From: Pseudarthrobacter oxydans
Lineage (GTDB): Bacteria > Actinomycetota > Actinomycetes > Actinomycetales > Micrococcaceae
NCBI RefSeq assembly: GCF_013314975.1
Contig: NZ_JABTYH010000005.1
Location: 62,001-126,000, forward strand
Length of the DNA stretch: 64,000 nucleotides
Direction of reading: 5' to 3'
Part shown: positions 17,765-26,752 of the stretch, in pieces
Numbering within the stretch: the first letter of the stretch is position 1
Layout: each line of letters begins with the position of its first letter
Position numbers and translations under genes: made by a program
Notes under the pieces: generated by a model
Seen by the model: the letters and a program-made list of their open reading frames with translations, nothing else
The model's database searches: none
Told to the model about the DNA's origin: nothing

Positions 17765-18973
17765 CTAGATCTGCTTGAGCGCCTGCTCCAGGTCGCCGAT
17801 CAGGTCGTCCACGTCCTCCAGGCCGACGGAAAGCCGCACCACACCGTCGCTCAGGCCGATTGCCGCCCTGCCCTCCGGACCCATGGCGCGGTGCGTGGTG
17901 GTTGCGGGGTGGGTGATGAGGGACTTGGCGTCGCCCAGGTTGTTGGAGATGTCGATGATCCGCAGGCCGTCCAGCAGCGCGAACGCCGCTTCCTTCCCCG
18001 AGCGGCCCCCGGAGGGCGCAAGCTCCAGGGTGAGGACTGTGCCGCCCGCGCTCATCTGCTTCGCGGCCAGCTCGTACTGTGGGTGGGATTTCAGGAGAGG
18101 GTACTTCACCCAGCTGACGGCGGGCTGCTCCTCCAGCCATTCCGCGAGACGCAGGGCGGTGGCCGAGGAATGGTTGACGCGGAGCGCCATGGTCTCAAGG
18201 CCCTTGGTGAGGACCCAGGCATTGAACGCGGACAACGCCGGTCCGGTGTGGCGCATCAGCTGCTTCACCGGTCCGTCGATGAACTCCTTGGTGCCCAGAA
18301 TGGCGCCGCCGAGCACCCTGCCCTGGCCGTCGATGTGCTTGGTGCCCGAGTAGACAATGACGTCCGCGCCGAACTGCCCGCAGCGCTGCAGCAGGGGAGT
18401 GGCGAAGACATTGTCGACGACGACGGTTGCCCCGGCTGCGTGCGCCAGTTCGCTGACCGCGGCAATGTCGACGATCTCCTGCATCGGGTTGGATGGTGAT
18501 TCAAAGAAGACGGCAGTGGTGGGCTTGGACAGGGCCTCGCGCCACTGCTCCAGGTCCGGCCCGTCCACGAAGACGGTTTCCACGCCCCACCGCGGCAGGA
18601 TCTCGTTGAGGATCACAAAGCAGGATCCGAACAGCGAGCGGGCGGCAACCACGCGGTCGCCGGCGGCCAGCAGGGCACCCAGCGCGGTGAACACCGCGGA
18701 CATCCCGGACGCCGTCGCAAAGCACGCCTCGGTTCCTTCCAGCAGGCGGAGACGTTCCTGGAACGTGGCCACGGAGGGGTTGCCGTAGCGGGAGTACACA
18801 AAGCGCTCGTCCTCGCCCGTGAACGCGCGCTCGGCGGCAGCGGCGGATTCGTAGACAAAGCCCGAGTTCAGGAAGATGGCTTCGCTGGTTTCCTGGAAGT
18901 TGGTGCGGTCCAGCCCGCCGCGCACGGCCTGGGTGTCGGGGCTCCAGCCGGCGGCGTCCTCGTTGAAGGTCAC
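17765..18973 (-). CDS. metZ: O-succinylhomoserine sulfhydrylase
   Basis: PLP-dependent enzyme of the Cys/Met metabolism family, 402 residues, making homocysteine from an acylated homoserine and sulfide. The start DTQAVRGGLDR, the SRYGNPSV segment, the cofactor lysine in VYSGTKHIDGQGR and the late LITHPATTTHRAM are typical of MetZ. The GTG start lies one base after the stop of the rhodanese gene, so it belongs to a three-gene operon (DUF1737-rhodanese-metZ). The context links sulfane-sulfur handling with methionine synthesis. Confidence 0.92.
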   Translation of the reverse strand: MTFNEDAAGWSPDTQAVRGGLDRTNFQETSEAIFLNSGFVYESAAAAERAFTGEDERFVYSRYGNPSVATFQERLRLLEGTEACFATASGMSAVFTALGALLAAGDRVVAARSLFGSCFVILNEILPRWGVETVFVDGPDLEQWREALSKPTTAVFFESPSNPMQEIVDIAAVSELAHAAGATVVVDNVFATPLLQRCGQFGADVIVYSGTKHIDGQGRVLGGAILGTKEFIDGPVKQLMRHTGPALSAFNAWVLTKGLETMALRVNHSSATALRLAEWLEEQPAVSWVKYPLLKSHPQYELAAKQMSAGGTVLTLELAPSGGRSGKEAAFALLDGLRIIDISNNLGDAKSLITHPATTTHRAMGPEGRAAIGLSDGVVRLSVGLEDVDDLIGDLEQALKQI

Positions 18974-19384
18974 TTAGATCTTTCCCAGGTTGGTTGGCAG
19001 GCCGCGGTTCTTCCAGCCGTTGACGGTGCGTTCGCCGAAGCGGTCCGGGTCGCCTTCAAAGCCCTCCAGCACGTTGTAGGAGGTGAAGCCGGCCTGGGTG
19101 GCCGCTATGGCTGCCGCGATGGACCGCTGGCCGGAGCGGCACAGGAACACCAGTTCGGTTGAACGGTCCTCGGGCGCCTGCTGGCTGAGGTCGTTGATGA
19201 AGTCCGGGTTGGGGATGCCGCCGGGGAAAGTCCACTGGATGAACAGCGGATCGTTCTCGGTTGCCTTGGTGTCGGGAATACCAATGTGGGCCCACTCGCC
19301 CTCGGTGCGTACATCCACCAGGATGGCGCCCTGTTCCAGCTTGTCCCAGGCCTCCTGCGGCGTCAGGTCCCCTGCGTAGCTCAT
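18974..19384 (-). CDS. Rhodanese-like domain protein
   Basis: Single-domain rhodanese of 136 residues, a sulfurtransferase fold. It has ILVDVRTEGEW and the active-site loop CRSGQRS with the catalytic cysteine at about residue 82. The C-terminal part GFEGDPDRFGERTVNGWKN is typical of the rhodaneses found with metZ. Its ATG overlaps the stop of the DUF1737 gene, and metZ starts immediately after its stop, so it may supply sulfide or persulfide for homocysteine synthesis (inference). Confidence 0.88.
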   Translation of the reverse strand: MSYAGDLTPQEAWDKLEQGAILVDVRTEGEWAHIGIPDTKATENDPLFIQWTFPGGIPNPDFINDLSQQAPEDRSTELVFLCRSGQRSIAAAIAATQAGFTSYNVLEGFEGDPDRFGERTVNGWKNRGLPTNLGKI

Positions 19385-19659
19385 GCGTGGCCCTCGCCGT
19401 CGAACTCAAGGTCGTCACCCGTGGTTTCGAGGTTGTCCACGGCGTCCGCCACTGCGGCGTCCGCGGAAGCGATCGCCGCCGGAAGAACCACTGCCTGGGC
19501 CACGATGACGCTGCTGCCGTTGAAGGTTGCCGCCGGGCTGCCGTGCAGCACATAGCCCTCTGCCAGGGCGGCCGATATGCGCTCACAGAAAGCGCGGTCG
19601 TCCGGGCCGCTGATGAGGCGGTAGGACAGTTTTTCTTCAGGGGCAGGTGCGTCAGACAC
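19381..19659 (-). CDS. DUF1737 domain protein
   Basis: A 92-residue protein. Residues 12-45 (YRLISGPDDRAFCERIS, then GYVLHGSPAATF) match DUF1737, a short domain of unknown function. The C-terminal half is an Ala/Asp-rich helix. The GTG at 19659 is preceded by AAGGAGA; an upstream ATG lacks a ribosome binding site. First gene of the DUF1737-rhodanese-metZ operon, overlapping the next gene by four bases. Confidence 0.8.
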   Translation of the reverse strand: MSDAPAPEEKLSYRLISGPDDRAFCERISAALAEGYVLHGSPAATFNGSSVIVAQAVVLPAAIASADAAVADAVDNLETTGDDLEFDGEGHA

Positions 19660-19858
19660 GACGGATCTCCTTCTCTCACGCTTGCAGCTCGAATGGTCGA
19701 TATGCCGAGTATTCACCTGAGGCACCCCGCCGTGGAAGGAGGGTTGCCGACCGGCCAGTCAGGGCTTGGCGCCGGTACTCATTACTCCCCAAAAACGTAA
19801 CACTTGCCGCCCGGCGCCGCACCGCCGCCGTCGTCATGTTGCGTAACTGAAGGATGCA

Positions 19859-22510
19859 GTGCGGAGGCGCCGCGCCGAAGATGCGTCCGCCACCTCCCTG
19901 GAACGGACGACGGCGACACCACCTGGGGTGCCCGGGCGCCAGGTGCCTGCCGCCCGGGTCAGGCCGATAAAGTTTCTGCAGGGGCCGCCGCCCCGCTACT
20001 GGAGAAATCAGTCCCTGGGGGTCTTCATCATCACGCCATCCGCCGCCGCGCCCACACGTCCCGCCCGGAGCCGCCGGCTGCAGCCCCTCCACAGGGTGGC
20101 CGCGCTCCTCGCCGCCGTGATGATGGCCGTCCTGGCGGTGGTGGTGCCCGCCGGCTCAGCGCAGGCCGCCCGAAACTTCACGGAGGAAGGCAAGCCGCTG
20201 CTGGGCGCAGTCCTCGAATGGGGAGAGGACACCGCCGGCGGCTTCTCCGAAAGGCTCGGGGCATCCCCCGCAATCTTCGGACACGACATCGCCTTCCCGT
20301 TCCGTGCCTCGGAGGAGAACGATATCCGGGAGTTCCTGGAGCAGTCCGCCGGGCAGGGTGCCCATGCGATGCTCACGGTGAGGCCTGCCGTCCCGCTGGA
20401 CCAGGTCACCGCTGGCGCTGCCACAGCCTTTGCCGGGGAAGTGCGCCGGATGCAGGGGGATTTCAAGGGCCAGTTGCTTATCCGCTTTGCGCCGGACATG
20501 AATACCAGCTGGGTGGAGTGGGGGCAACAGCCTGGCGACTACCGGGAGGCATTCCAGGCGGTGGCGGCGGCGTTTCGGGATGGTGGTGCCCGTGGCAGCT
20601 TTGTCATGGTGTGGGAGCCGTACCTGGGCAAGGACTACCCCTTTGACCGGAACCGGAATGCGCCCGGGCCCGGCAGCGAAGGCTTCAACCTGTTGGATAC
20701 CAATGGCGACGGCACCTGGAATGGCTCCGACAAAGCCTATGAGCCCTACTATCCGGGGGACGACGCCGTGGACTGGGTGGGCCTGACTGCCTACCACGAT
20801 GACACCGCAGGGGGCGCCGCCGTCAACACCGTGCCCCGAGCCGGTGAGCTGCAGGAGATGCTGACGGCCTCCGGCGGGGAGAGCTTCTACGGGACATATG
20901 CCGCGGGGCGGGACAAGCCCTTTATGCTGCAGACGTCCGCCTTCTACAGCCCGTCCTCCGGAGGCGCCGCGGAAGCGGAGATCAAGAACGGCTGGTGGGA
21001 CCAGGTCCTGGGCGTTGCCGGATCAGCCGACTTCGCACTGACCGGGGCAGTGGTCTGGGACGAACGCACCAGCACACGGGACACCGGTGTGGCCAGCATC
21101 GACTGGCGGCTCACCGGAAACGCCGGCATCGCGGACGCTGCCCACAGCCGGCTTGAGGACGCGCCCATCGTGACGGGGCCTGTTACCGATGTCAGTTCGG
21201 GTCCCGGGTTCGTGAGGTCCAACACGCTTTCGGGGGCTGCAGCCTGGACCGTTGGGGCCGCGCTCATCATCCTCCTGGTGGCGCTGTGGCAACTCCCCGC
21301 CAGGCTGGGTGCGGTCACGGCGTGGGGCTACAGCGACCCTTCCAGCAGGGACTCACGCGTGGACCTGCTCCGTGGCCTGGCCATCGTGTTCGTGGTGGTG
21401 AACCACCTGGGCATGGTATCGCTGTTCCAGCTCCTGACCCAGGAGGCGGTGGGCTTCGTTTCGGGTGCCGAGCTGTTCGTTCTGTTCTCCGGCCTGGTGG
21501 TGGGCATGGTGTACGGGCCCAGGGCGAAGAACGATTTTGGAACGGTGGTGGACCTCACCTCGCGCCGGGCAGGCAAGCTCTACGTAACGGCGCTCGTGGT
21601 GCTGGTGGGCGTCTTCCTGATGTCGCTGCTGCCGGCCTTCCGGACCGACGCGCTCACAACCTTCGTGGATCAAGGCACCGGCGGAGCGGGACACGAAGGG
21701 GCAGGACGCACCTACGACCTTTACGCGGGCATGGAAACGCTGTTCCAGTTTCCCGTTCCGGCGCGGGTGCTTCCCGCCATCCTGCTGCTCCAGTTCGGGC
21801 CCTGGCAGTTCAACGTGATGGGCCTCTACGTGGTGCTGCTGCTGGCCAGCCCGCTGATCCTGGCCGCCCTCAACCGCGGCAAGGCTGTCTGGGTGCTGGC
21901 GGCATCGCTGGCCGTATACGCGGTGGGTACGGTGACGCGTTTCCGGCTCCTGCCGTCACAGTTCGAGGATTCCTTCCCCTTGCTGGTGTGGCAGGTGCTG
22001 TTCGTCATCGGCCTGACGGCCGGGTTCCACCGGCGGAGCATCGTGGCCTGGCTTTCATCGCATACCGGGGTGGTGGTGGCCTGCACTGCCCTGGCCTTCG
22101 CGTTCGCCTTCGTATCCTGGGGCAACCCGTACCTCGCCAACGGGTATGACGTCCGCCTTGCCATCATTCCGGACACCGCATACCGGGCCATGTACGACCT
22201 CTTCTTCGGGCGCACCTACCTTGCCCCGGGCCGGCTGCTCAACGTCCTGGTCCTGGTGGTGGCGGCCTATGCCTTCCTCACCGCGTACTGGAAACCGGTA
22301 CAGCGCGCCCTGGGCTGGTTCCTGGTCCCGTTGGGCCGCGCCACCCTCTATGTGTTCATCATGCATGTGGTTCTCATCGCCGTCATCGCCAACATCCCGG
22401 CCCTCCAGCAAGAGAACATCCTCATCAACACCCTGGCCTACGCCGTGGTGCTGGGGCTCCTCTGGGTGATGGTGCGCACGCGGTTCCTCTTCAAGATCAT
22501 CCCTACCTGA
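19859..22510 (+). CDS. GH26-like domain fused to OpgC-type membrane acyltransferase
   Basis: A large protein of up to 883 residues. After a positively charged N-terminus and a signal/anchor segment (about residues 80-100, ending GSAQAA), residues about 110-440 resemble a GH26 mannanase-type barrel: RFAPDMNTSW, FVMVWEPYLG, DDAVDWVGLTAYHDD and DKPFMLQTSAF occur in the expected order. The usual catalytic glutamates appear replaced (Asp213 and Gln358). A transmembrane helix follows near residue 465, then residues about 490-880 form an OpgC domain with about ten helices (RVDLLRGLAIVFVVVNHLGM). OpgC proteins transfer acyl groups to extracytoplasmic glycans. The start is uncertain: GTG codons at 19859, 19928 and 19943 are possible and none has a good ribosome binding site. 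Confidence 0.82.
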   Translation: MRRRRAEDASATSLERTTATPPGVPGRQVPAARVRPIKFLQGPPPRYWRNQSLGVFIITPSAAAPTRPARSRRLQPLHRVAALLAAVMMAVLAVVVPAGSAQAARNFTEEGKPLLGAVLEWGEDTAGGFSERLGASPAIFGHDIAFPFRASEENDIREFLEQSAGQGAHAMLTVRPAVPLDQVTAGAATAFAGEVRRMQGDFKGQLLIRFAPDMNTSWVEWGQQPGDYREAFQAVAAAFRDGGARGSFVMVWEPYLGKDYPFDRNRNAPGPGSEGFNLLDTNGDGTWNGSDKAYEPYYPGDDAVDWVGLTAYHDDTAGGAAVNTVPRAGELQEMLTASGGESFYGTYAAGRDKPFMLQTSAFYSPSSGGAAEAEIKNGWWDQVLGVAGSADFALTGAVVWDERTSTRDTGVASIDWRLTGNAGIADAAHSRLEDAPIVTGPVTDVSSGPGFVRSNTLSGAAAWTVGAALIILLVALWQLPARLGAVTAWGYSDPSSRDSRVDLLRGLAIVFVVVNHLGMVSLFQLLTQEAVGFVSGAELFVLFSGLVVGMVYGPRAKNDFGTVVDLTSRRAGKLYVTALVVLVGVFLMSLLPAFRTDALTTFVDQGTGGAGHEGAGRTYDLYAGMETLFQFPVPARVLPAILLLQFGPWQFNVMGLYVVLLLASPLILAALNRGKAVWVLAASLAVYAVGTVTRFRLLPSQFEDSFPLLVWQVLFVIGLTAGFHRRSIVAWLSSHTGVVVACTALAFAFAFVSWGNPYLANGYDVRLAIIPDTAYRAMYDLFFGRTYLAPGRLLNVLVLVVAAYAFLTAYWKPVQRALGWFLVPLGRATLYVFIMHVVLIAVIANIPALQQENILINTLAYAVVLGLLWVMVRTRFLFKIIPT

Positions 22511-22565
22511 GGATTCCCCGGCCACCGCAGCCCGTGCGCTCCTGCCGGGGGCTGACGCGCGGTGC

Positions 22566-23156
22566 TCAGGAGTGCGGCAGGATCAGCTGGTGGAGCAGGT
22601 GGTCCTGCCACTGCCCTGCGATCTTCAGGTATTCCGGCGCAACCCCGATCTCCCGGAACCCCGCCCGCTGCAGGATCCGCCGCGATGCTGTGTTGTGGAG
22701 CAGGGTTGCCGCCTGGATACGGTGCAGCCCAAGCGACGTCCGGGCGTAGTTGGCTGCGTGGCGAACCGCGGCTGTGCCGATCCCCTGCCCGGTGAGTTCG
22801 TGATCCACCCAATAGCCCAAGTTGGCGCTGAGGAAGGGGCCGTGCACGATTCCCGTCAGCGTGACCGCCCCAACCACGCGCCCGGCTCGGTGGCCGGCGC
22901 ACACTGTGCCTCCGCCGTCGTCCTCCTCTTCGACCAGGACCCAAGGGACTTCGGTGCCCAACGCGTGCTGGGCGAGCTTGGCGCGGATGATGTCCGCCTG
23001 GTGCCCGCTGGTGAAGAACCTGTCAGTGCGTTTCGGCTCCCAAGGAGCCAGGTGCTCCCGATTGCGCTGATAGGCCCCGGCAAGGGCGGCCGCATCCGAG
23101 TCCTCGAGCAACCGGATGAGGAGCCGTTCGCGCAGGTAGGCACTGCTGCCAGTCAT
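22566..23156 (-). CDS. GNAT-family N-acetyltransferase (RimJ/RimL type)
   Basis: A 196-residue acetyltransferase. The N-terminus LRERLLIRLLEDSDAAALA, the PWEPKRT segment, LGYWVDHELTGQGIGTAAV (acetyl-CoA loop) and SRRILQRAGFREIG are the order seen in RimJ-type enzymes that acetylate ribosomal-protein N-termini or small amines. The ATG at 23156 follows AAAGGTG. It converges with the OpgC fusion gene and diverges from the amine oxidase. Its substrate is unknown. Confidence 0.85.
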   Translation of the reverse strand: MTGSSAYLRERLLIRLLEDSDAAALAGAYQRNREHLAPWEPKRTDRFFTSGHQADIIRAKLAQHALGTEVPWVLVEEEDDGGGTVCAGHRAGRVVGAVTLTGIVHGPFLSANLGYWVDHELTGQGIGTAAVRHAANYARTSLGLHRIQAATLLHNTASRRILQRAGFREIGVAPEYLKIAGQWQDHLLHQLILPHS

Positions 23157-23308
23157 GTACCAGGCACCTTTCAGGGGGGCGCTCCATGGGCGGGAGCAGG
23201 GTTTACGTGACCGAAACGCAAACGCCACAACACCGATACTGTCACAGCATTTGACGAAACATTTCATCCCTACGCTCACCATGTAACACTCCGGTGAAAG
23301 GGAACGAC

Positions 23309-24913
23309 ATGACAGATGCTACTCGCAGGAACTTCCTCCGCTATGTGGGAATGGTGGGGGGAGCCGGGGTGATGTACCAGACGATGGCAGCCATGGGCCT
23401 TGCCCCTGATACAGCAGCTCCTGCGTTTGCCGCTCCCCGTGCCGACGACCTGCAGGGCAAGGGCAAGAGCGTGGTAATCCTGGGCGGGGGAATCGCAGGC
23501 CTGACCACGGCGTACGAACTGGGCAAAGCCGGCTACAAGGTCACGATCCTCGAGGCACGGATGCGTCCGGGCGGGCGGAACTGGACCGTGCGCGGCGGGA
23601 CCGAAGAGACGGACATGCGCGGGATCACCCAGCGGGCCACGTTCTCGAAGGACCAGTACATGAACGCGGGGCCGGGCCGCATCCCGCAGCACCACATCAC
23701 CTTGGACTACTGCAAGGAACTCGGGGTGGCCATCGAGCCCTTCACCAACCAGAATGCGGACGGCTACCTTTTCCGTGAAGGCAGCAGCAAGCTCTCCAAC
23801 ACCCCCATCCGGCACCGCGCTGCCAAGGCTGACGTTTACGGGTACGTCTCCGAGCTGCTGGCCAAAGCCACCGACCAGGGTGCCCTGGACAGCTACATGA
23901 GCGCAGCGGACAAGGAGAACCTGATCTCCTTCCTGAAGAGCTTCGGTGCCATTGGCAATAAAGTGCCAGGAGATGCCGCGGCGAGCTTCAAGTACACCGG
24001 CACCGGCCGCAAGGGATACTCCGTGGCTCCGGGGGCCGGCCTGGAAGCGGGCACGCCCCTGGCGCCGGATGCCCTGTCCGACGTTTTCGCCAGCGGTGTG
24101 GGCAACTACTTTTCCTTCGAATTCGGCTGGGACCAGGCCATGATGATGTTCCAGCCCGTGGGCGGCATGGACCGCATCCCGTACGCGTTCGAGTCAGCCA
24201 TCGGCAAGGACAAATTCGTGTACGGAGCCCAGGTCCTCTCCATGAACAACACTGCAGCCGGCGTTTCGGTGGAGTACACCAACCCGGGCGGCCAGGCAAA
24301 GCTGATCGAAGCAGACTTTGCCGTCTGCACCCTCCCGCCGCACATCGCAGCCAAGGTCCCGGGCAACCTCCCCGCGGACATCATCGACGCCCTGAAATTC
24401 GCCAGCCCCAGCGACGCCGGCAAGATCGGCATCGAGTACTCACGCCGCTGGTGGGAGGAGGACCACCGGATCTACGGCGGCATCACCAACACCAACATCG
24501 ACCTCGGCAACATGTGGTACCCGTCCACCGGGTTCCACGGGCAGCGCGGCACCATGGTGGGCTACTACAACACAGGTGCCAGCGCGCGCGTCTACAAGGA
24601 ACTCAGCCCGGAGAAGCGCCTGGGCCGCGCCCTCGACCAAGGGGCACGGATCCATGGTGACGTGTACCGGAAGGACGTTGCGGCGTCGTTCTCGGTGGAC
24701 TGGGGCAGCACCGCCTTTTCCGAAGGTGCCTGGGTGGGCTGGCCCTCACAGACCGATGCCAAATACGCCCGGCTGCTGGAGCCGTCCGGCAACATCTACT
24801 TCGCCGGCGACCACCTCAGCCACGCCATCGCCTGGCAGCACGGTGCCATGACCTCCGCCCGTGCAGCCGTCACCGCCCTGCACACCCGGGCAGCGGCAAT
24901 GGTGGCCGGATGA
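23309..24913 (+). CDS. Tat-exported flavin amine oxidase / L-amino-acid oxidase-like protein
   Basis: A 534-residue FAD enzyme of the flavin monoamine oxidase family. A twin-arginine signal is seen at the N-terminus (TRRNFLRYVG, cleavage likely near AFAAP at about 43). The dinucleotide-binding motif VVILGGGIAGLTTAYELG, the acidic end ILEARMRPGGR and the C-terminal FAD-contact segment GNIYFAGDHLSHAIAWQHGA are all present. Oxidation of an amino acid or amine would release an imine and H2O2 outside the cytoplasm. The ATG at 23309 is preceded by GAAAGGGA. The stop overlaps the start of a secreted RidA homologue, which fits imine clean-up. Confidence 0.88.
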   Translation: MTDATRRNFLRYVGMVGGAGVMYQTMAAMGLAPDTAAPAFAAPRADDLQGKGKSVVILGGGIAGLTTAYELGKAGYKVTILEARMRPGGRNWTVRGGTEETDMRGITQRATFSKDQYMNAGPGRIPQHHITLDYCKELGVAIEPFTNQNADGYLFREGSSKLSNTPIRHRAAKADVYGYVSELLAKATDQGALDSYMSAADKENLISFLKSFGAIGNKVPGDAAASFKYTGTGRKGYSVAPGAGLEAGTPLAPDALSDVFASGVGNYFSFEFGWDQAMMMFQPVGGMDRIPYAFESAIGKDKFVYGAQVLSMNNTAAGVSVEYTNPGGQAKLIEADFAVCTLPPHIAAKVPGNLPADIIDALKFASPSDAGKIGIEYSRRWWEEDHRIYGGITNTNIDLGNMWYPSTGFHGQRGTMVGYYNTGASARVYKELSPEKRLGRALDQGARIHGDVYRKDVAASFSVDWGSTAFSEGAWVGWPSQTDAKYARLLEPSGNIYFAGDHLSHAIAWQHGAMTSARAAVTALHTRAAAMVAG

Positions 24914-25632
24914 GCGCCGCAACCCCCGCCAGTACCCGCACCTCGACAGAAAAGAAGCCCATGCTCCGCCGCAGACTCGCCCTGATCGGTGCCGGCATCG
25001 CCGGCATAAGCCTCACCGCAACCGCCGCTTTCGCGGCTCCTGCAGTGTTCCAGGACCTCACCGCACCAAAACCCGGAACCACAGTGTCCAACCTCCCAGC
25101 CGGCCAGGACAACCCGATGATCGCCAGCGGCGTGGCCATCGGTGCGAACACCGCCATCTACAAGAGCAGCGGGCTGGGGCCGTCTGCCTTGAACACAGCC
25201 GCCCCCGCCGGCAGTGAGCAGCGCTACGTGGACACGGGCGTGTTCCCGGGAGGTGTCCTTCCGCCCGGCGTCACCATTACCGAAGCGCAGGGCATCAACG
25301 CCCTCCGCCGGATCGGCGAGAACCTTGCACAGGCAGGATTGGATTACGACGACGTCATCACCATGCGCGTTTTCCTCCAGAACCCTGCCGGTGCGGAAAA
25401 GGCCGACTTTGACGGCTGGAACCGGGCGTACCGGCAGTACTTTGCGAACACCAGCCTCGCCGACGGTTCCGCCGTGAAGGTTCCGCTGGGCTCCGCGGCG
25501 CCAGCAGAGCCTCTTGTGGTGAACCCTGCAAGGCCCTCACGCTTTGCCCTGGAAATCGAGAACCTGCCCGTCAACGGATGGCTCGTGGAAGTGGAGGTGG
25601 ACGCGGCCTACCCGGCATCCGGCGGCAGGTAG
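24910..25632 (+). CDS. Exported RidA-family enamine/imine deaminase
   Basis: A 240-residue protein with a signal peptide (LRRRLALIGAGIAGISL, cleavage near AFAAP) followed by a RidA/YjgF fold. The mature part holds GVAIGANTAIYKSSGLGP, ENLAQAGLDYDDVITMRVFL and NPARPSRFALEIENLP; the arginine in the PAR segment corresponds to the catalytic Arg of RidA. RidA enzymes hydrolyse reactive imines made by amino-acid-oxidising enzymes. The ATG overlaps the amine oxidase stop, so the two are translated together and exported to the same side. The substrate is not known. Confidence 0.87.
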   Translation: MSAATPASTRTSTEKKPMLRRRLALIGAGIAGISLTATAAFAAPAVFQDLTAPKPGTTVSNLPAGQDNPMIASGVAIGANTAIYKSSGLGPSALNTAAPAGSEQRYVDTGVFPGGVLPPGVTITEAQGINALRRIGENLAQAGLDYDDVITMRVFLQNPAGAEKADFDGWNRAYRQYFANTSLADGSAVKVPLGSAAPAEPLVVNPARPSRFALEIENLPVNGWLVEVEVDAAYPASGGR

Positions 25633-25660
25633 AGGCCCGCAGAGTCCCCGGATACAGGAG

Positions 25661-25700
25661 CGGCGTGGACCCCGTGCCCGAAAGCACGTGGTCCACGCCG
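25661..25700. terminator. Bidirectional terminator-like hairpin
   Basis: CGGCGTGGACC at 25661-25671 pairs perfectly with GGTCCACGCCG at 25690-25700, and the inner CCGTGC/GCACG bases extend the stem. It sits between convergent genes (ridA-like and the 25722 gene). There is no poly-T tract, as is common in actinobacteria. Confidence 0.7.
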
Positions 25701-25721
25701 TGACCTGTCTACTGCGGCTTG

Positions 25722-25979
25722 TTATACGAGCCCGGGGTAGCTCGCCAGGATGTAATCGGCGGCAGCGGGGCCCTTCATGCGCAGCCCGTTGTGGCCGGTA
25801 GCAATCCTGCGGTGGCTCATGGCGGCCCAGAACTCGGATTCCGGTCCGGGCTTCTGCTGGTTGATGAAGCACCAGCTGGTGTACAGGCCGTACAGGCGGT
25901 CGCGGTCCAGCGTGGATTCCGAGGCCTGGTCGAGGTAGGTGGCTTCTTTGAGAAAGAGGTCGAACTGCGAATGTGCCAA
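25722..25979 (-). CDS. Hypothetical small protein, D5N/primase-C-like helical domain
   Basis: An 85-residue soluble protein. The segment LYGLYTSWCFINQQKPGPESEFWAAM resembles the winged-helix region found at the end of D5-type primases (pattern Y..W....G..P.....F..AL), suggesting possible nucleic-acid binding. No helicase or primase core is nearby, so it is an orphan. It has GC-rich codon positions like its neighbours. Function is unknown. Confidence 0.6.
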   Translation of the reverse strand: MAHSQFDLFLKEATYLDQASESTLDRDRLYGLYTSWCFINQQKPGPESEFWAAMSHRRIATGHNGLRMKGPAAADYILASYPGLV

Positions 25980-26086
25980 GACGGCTTCCCTTCGCTAAGT
26001 GCGGTGGTACTGCCGTTCGGCTACAGCAGCTAACCTCAATGCCGTGCACGGGGCAATGGAGTGTGGATGAAGGTGTCACTGCCGCA

Positions 26087-26099
26087 TCTACAATGTAGA
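26087..26099. promoter_or_regulatory. Palindrome TCTACA-A-TGTAGA
   Basis: A perfect 6-1-6 inverted repeat in the 242-base interval between the 25722 gene and the PPOX-fold gene, followed by another GTAGAC at 26112-26117. It is 108 bases upstream of the minus-strand small protein, so it could be an operator. Nothing else identifiable was seen in the interval 25980-26221. Confidence 0.3.
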
Positions 26100-26221
26100 C
26101 TTTACCCGTAGACAACCAATCTAGCAAGCGTCTGGATTATCCATCCCAAGCCGTCCGCCGCTGCCCGCAACTGCCCATCCGGCGCCGCAAATTTCCTGCC
26201 GCCGGAGAGCCTTGGACACCA

Positions 26222-26686
26222 CTATTCGAAGGAAGCGCGGCGCTTGTCCTGCACCCGGGTGGCCCAGACATCCGGGCGGTTCACCTTGAAGCGGCGGCCC
26301 GTCAGCGCCCGGGCTGAGAGCCGGATGTAGTTCGCTTTTTCGCCCGGCTGCCACGGCTCAAGGCCCAGGCTGTCCACGGCGTCCTTGTCCGCCTGGTCCT
26401 CGATGACCTGGGTGTCCCCGCGCAGCACCACGCTCCACGCCTCTTCGGTGTGGGGATCATAGCCGTCGATTTCCAGGGCTGCAGGGCGTTCGGACAGGGC
26501 GCTCCACAATTTGGTGACGCCGGCTGTCCGGAAGGCGATGCTTCGGCGGTGCACCACATAATTGATCGGGAAGATCTCGGGGTGGCCGTCAACCACCACG
26601 GCAAGGCGGCCGACTGTGTCATTGGCCAGGAGTTCCCAGCATTCGTCAAAGGTCAGGGTGCCTTCCGGCTGCGTCTGCGAGTCCAT
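26222..26686 (-). CDS. Pyridoxamine 5'-phosphate oxidase-fold (FMN-binding) protein
   Basis: A 154-residue protein of the PPOX split-barrel superfamily. It begins with a recognition motif FDECWELLANDTVGRLAVV, followed by HPEIFPINYVV and WSVVLRGDTQVIED, which matches actinobacterial flavin/deazaflavin-binding proteins. The C-terminal part YIRLSARALTGRRFKV is typical. The ATG at 26686 follows AAGGTG. The cofactor (FMN or F420) and substrate are unknown. Confidence 0.82.
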   Translation of the reverse strand: MDSQTQPEGTLTFDECWELLANDTVGRLAVVVDGHPEIFPINYVVHRRSIAFRTAGVTKLWSALSERPAALEIDGYDPHTEEAWSVVLRGDTQVIEDQADKDAVDSLGLEPWQPGEKANYIRLSARALTGRRFKVNRPDVWATRVQDKRRASFE

Positions 26687-26752
26687 GAACCACACCTTAC
26701 GGCCACTGTCCCTGCGGAACCTAGAGTTCAACGGCCCGAATCACGGGCCGGC

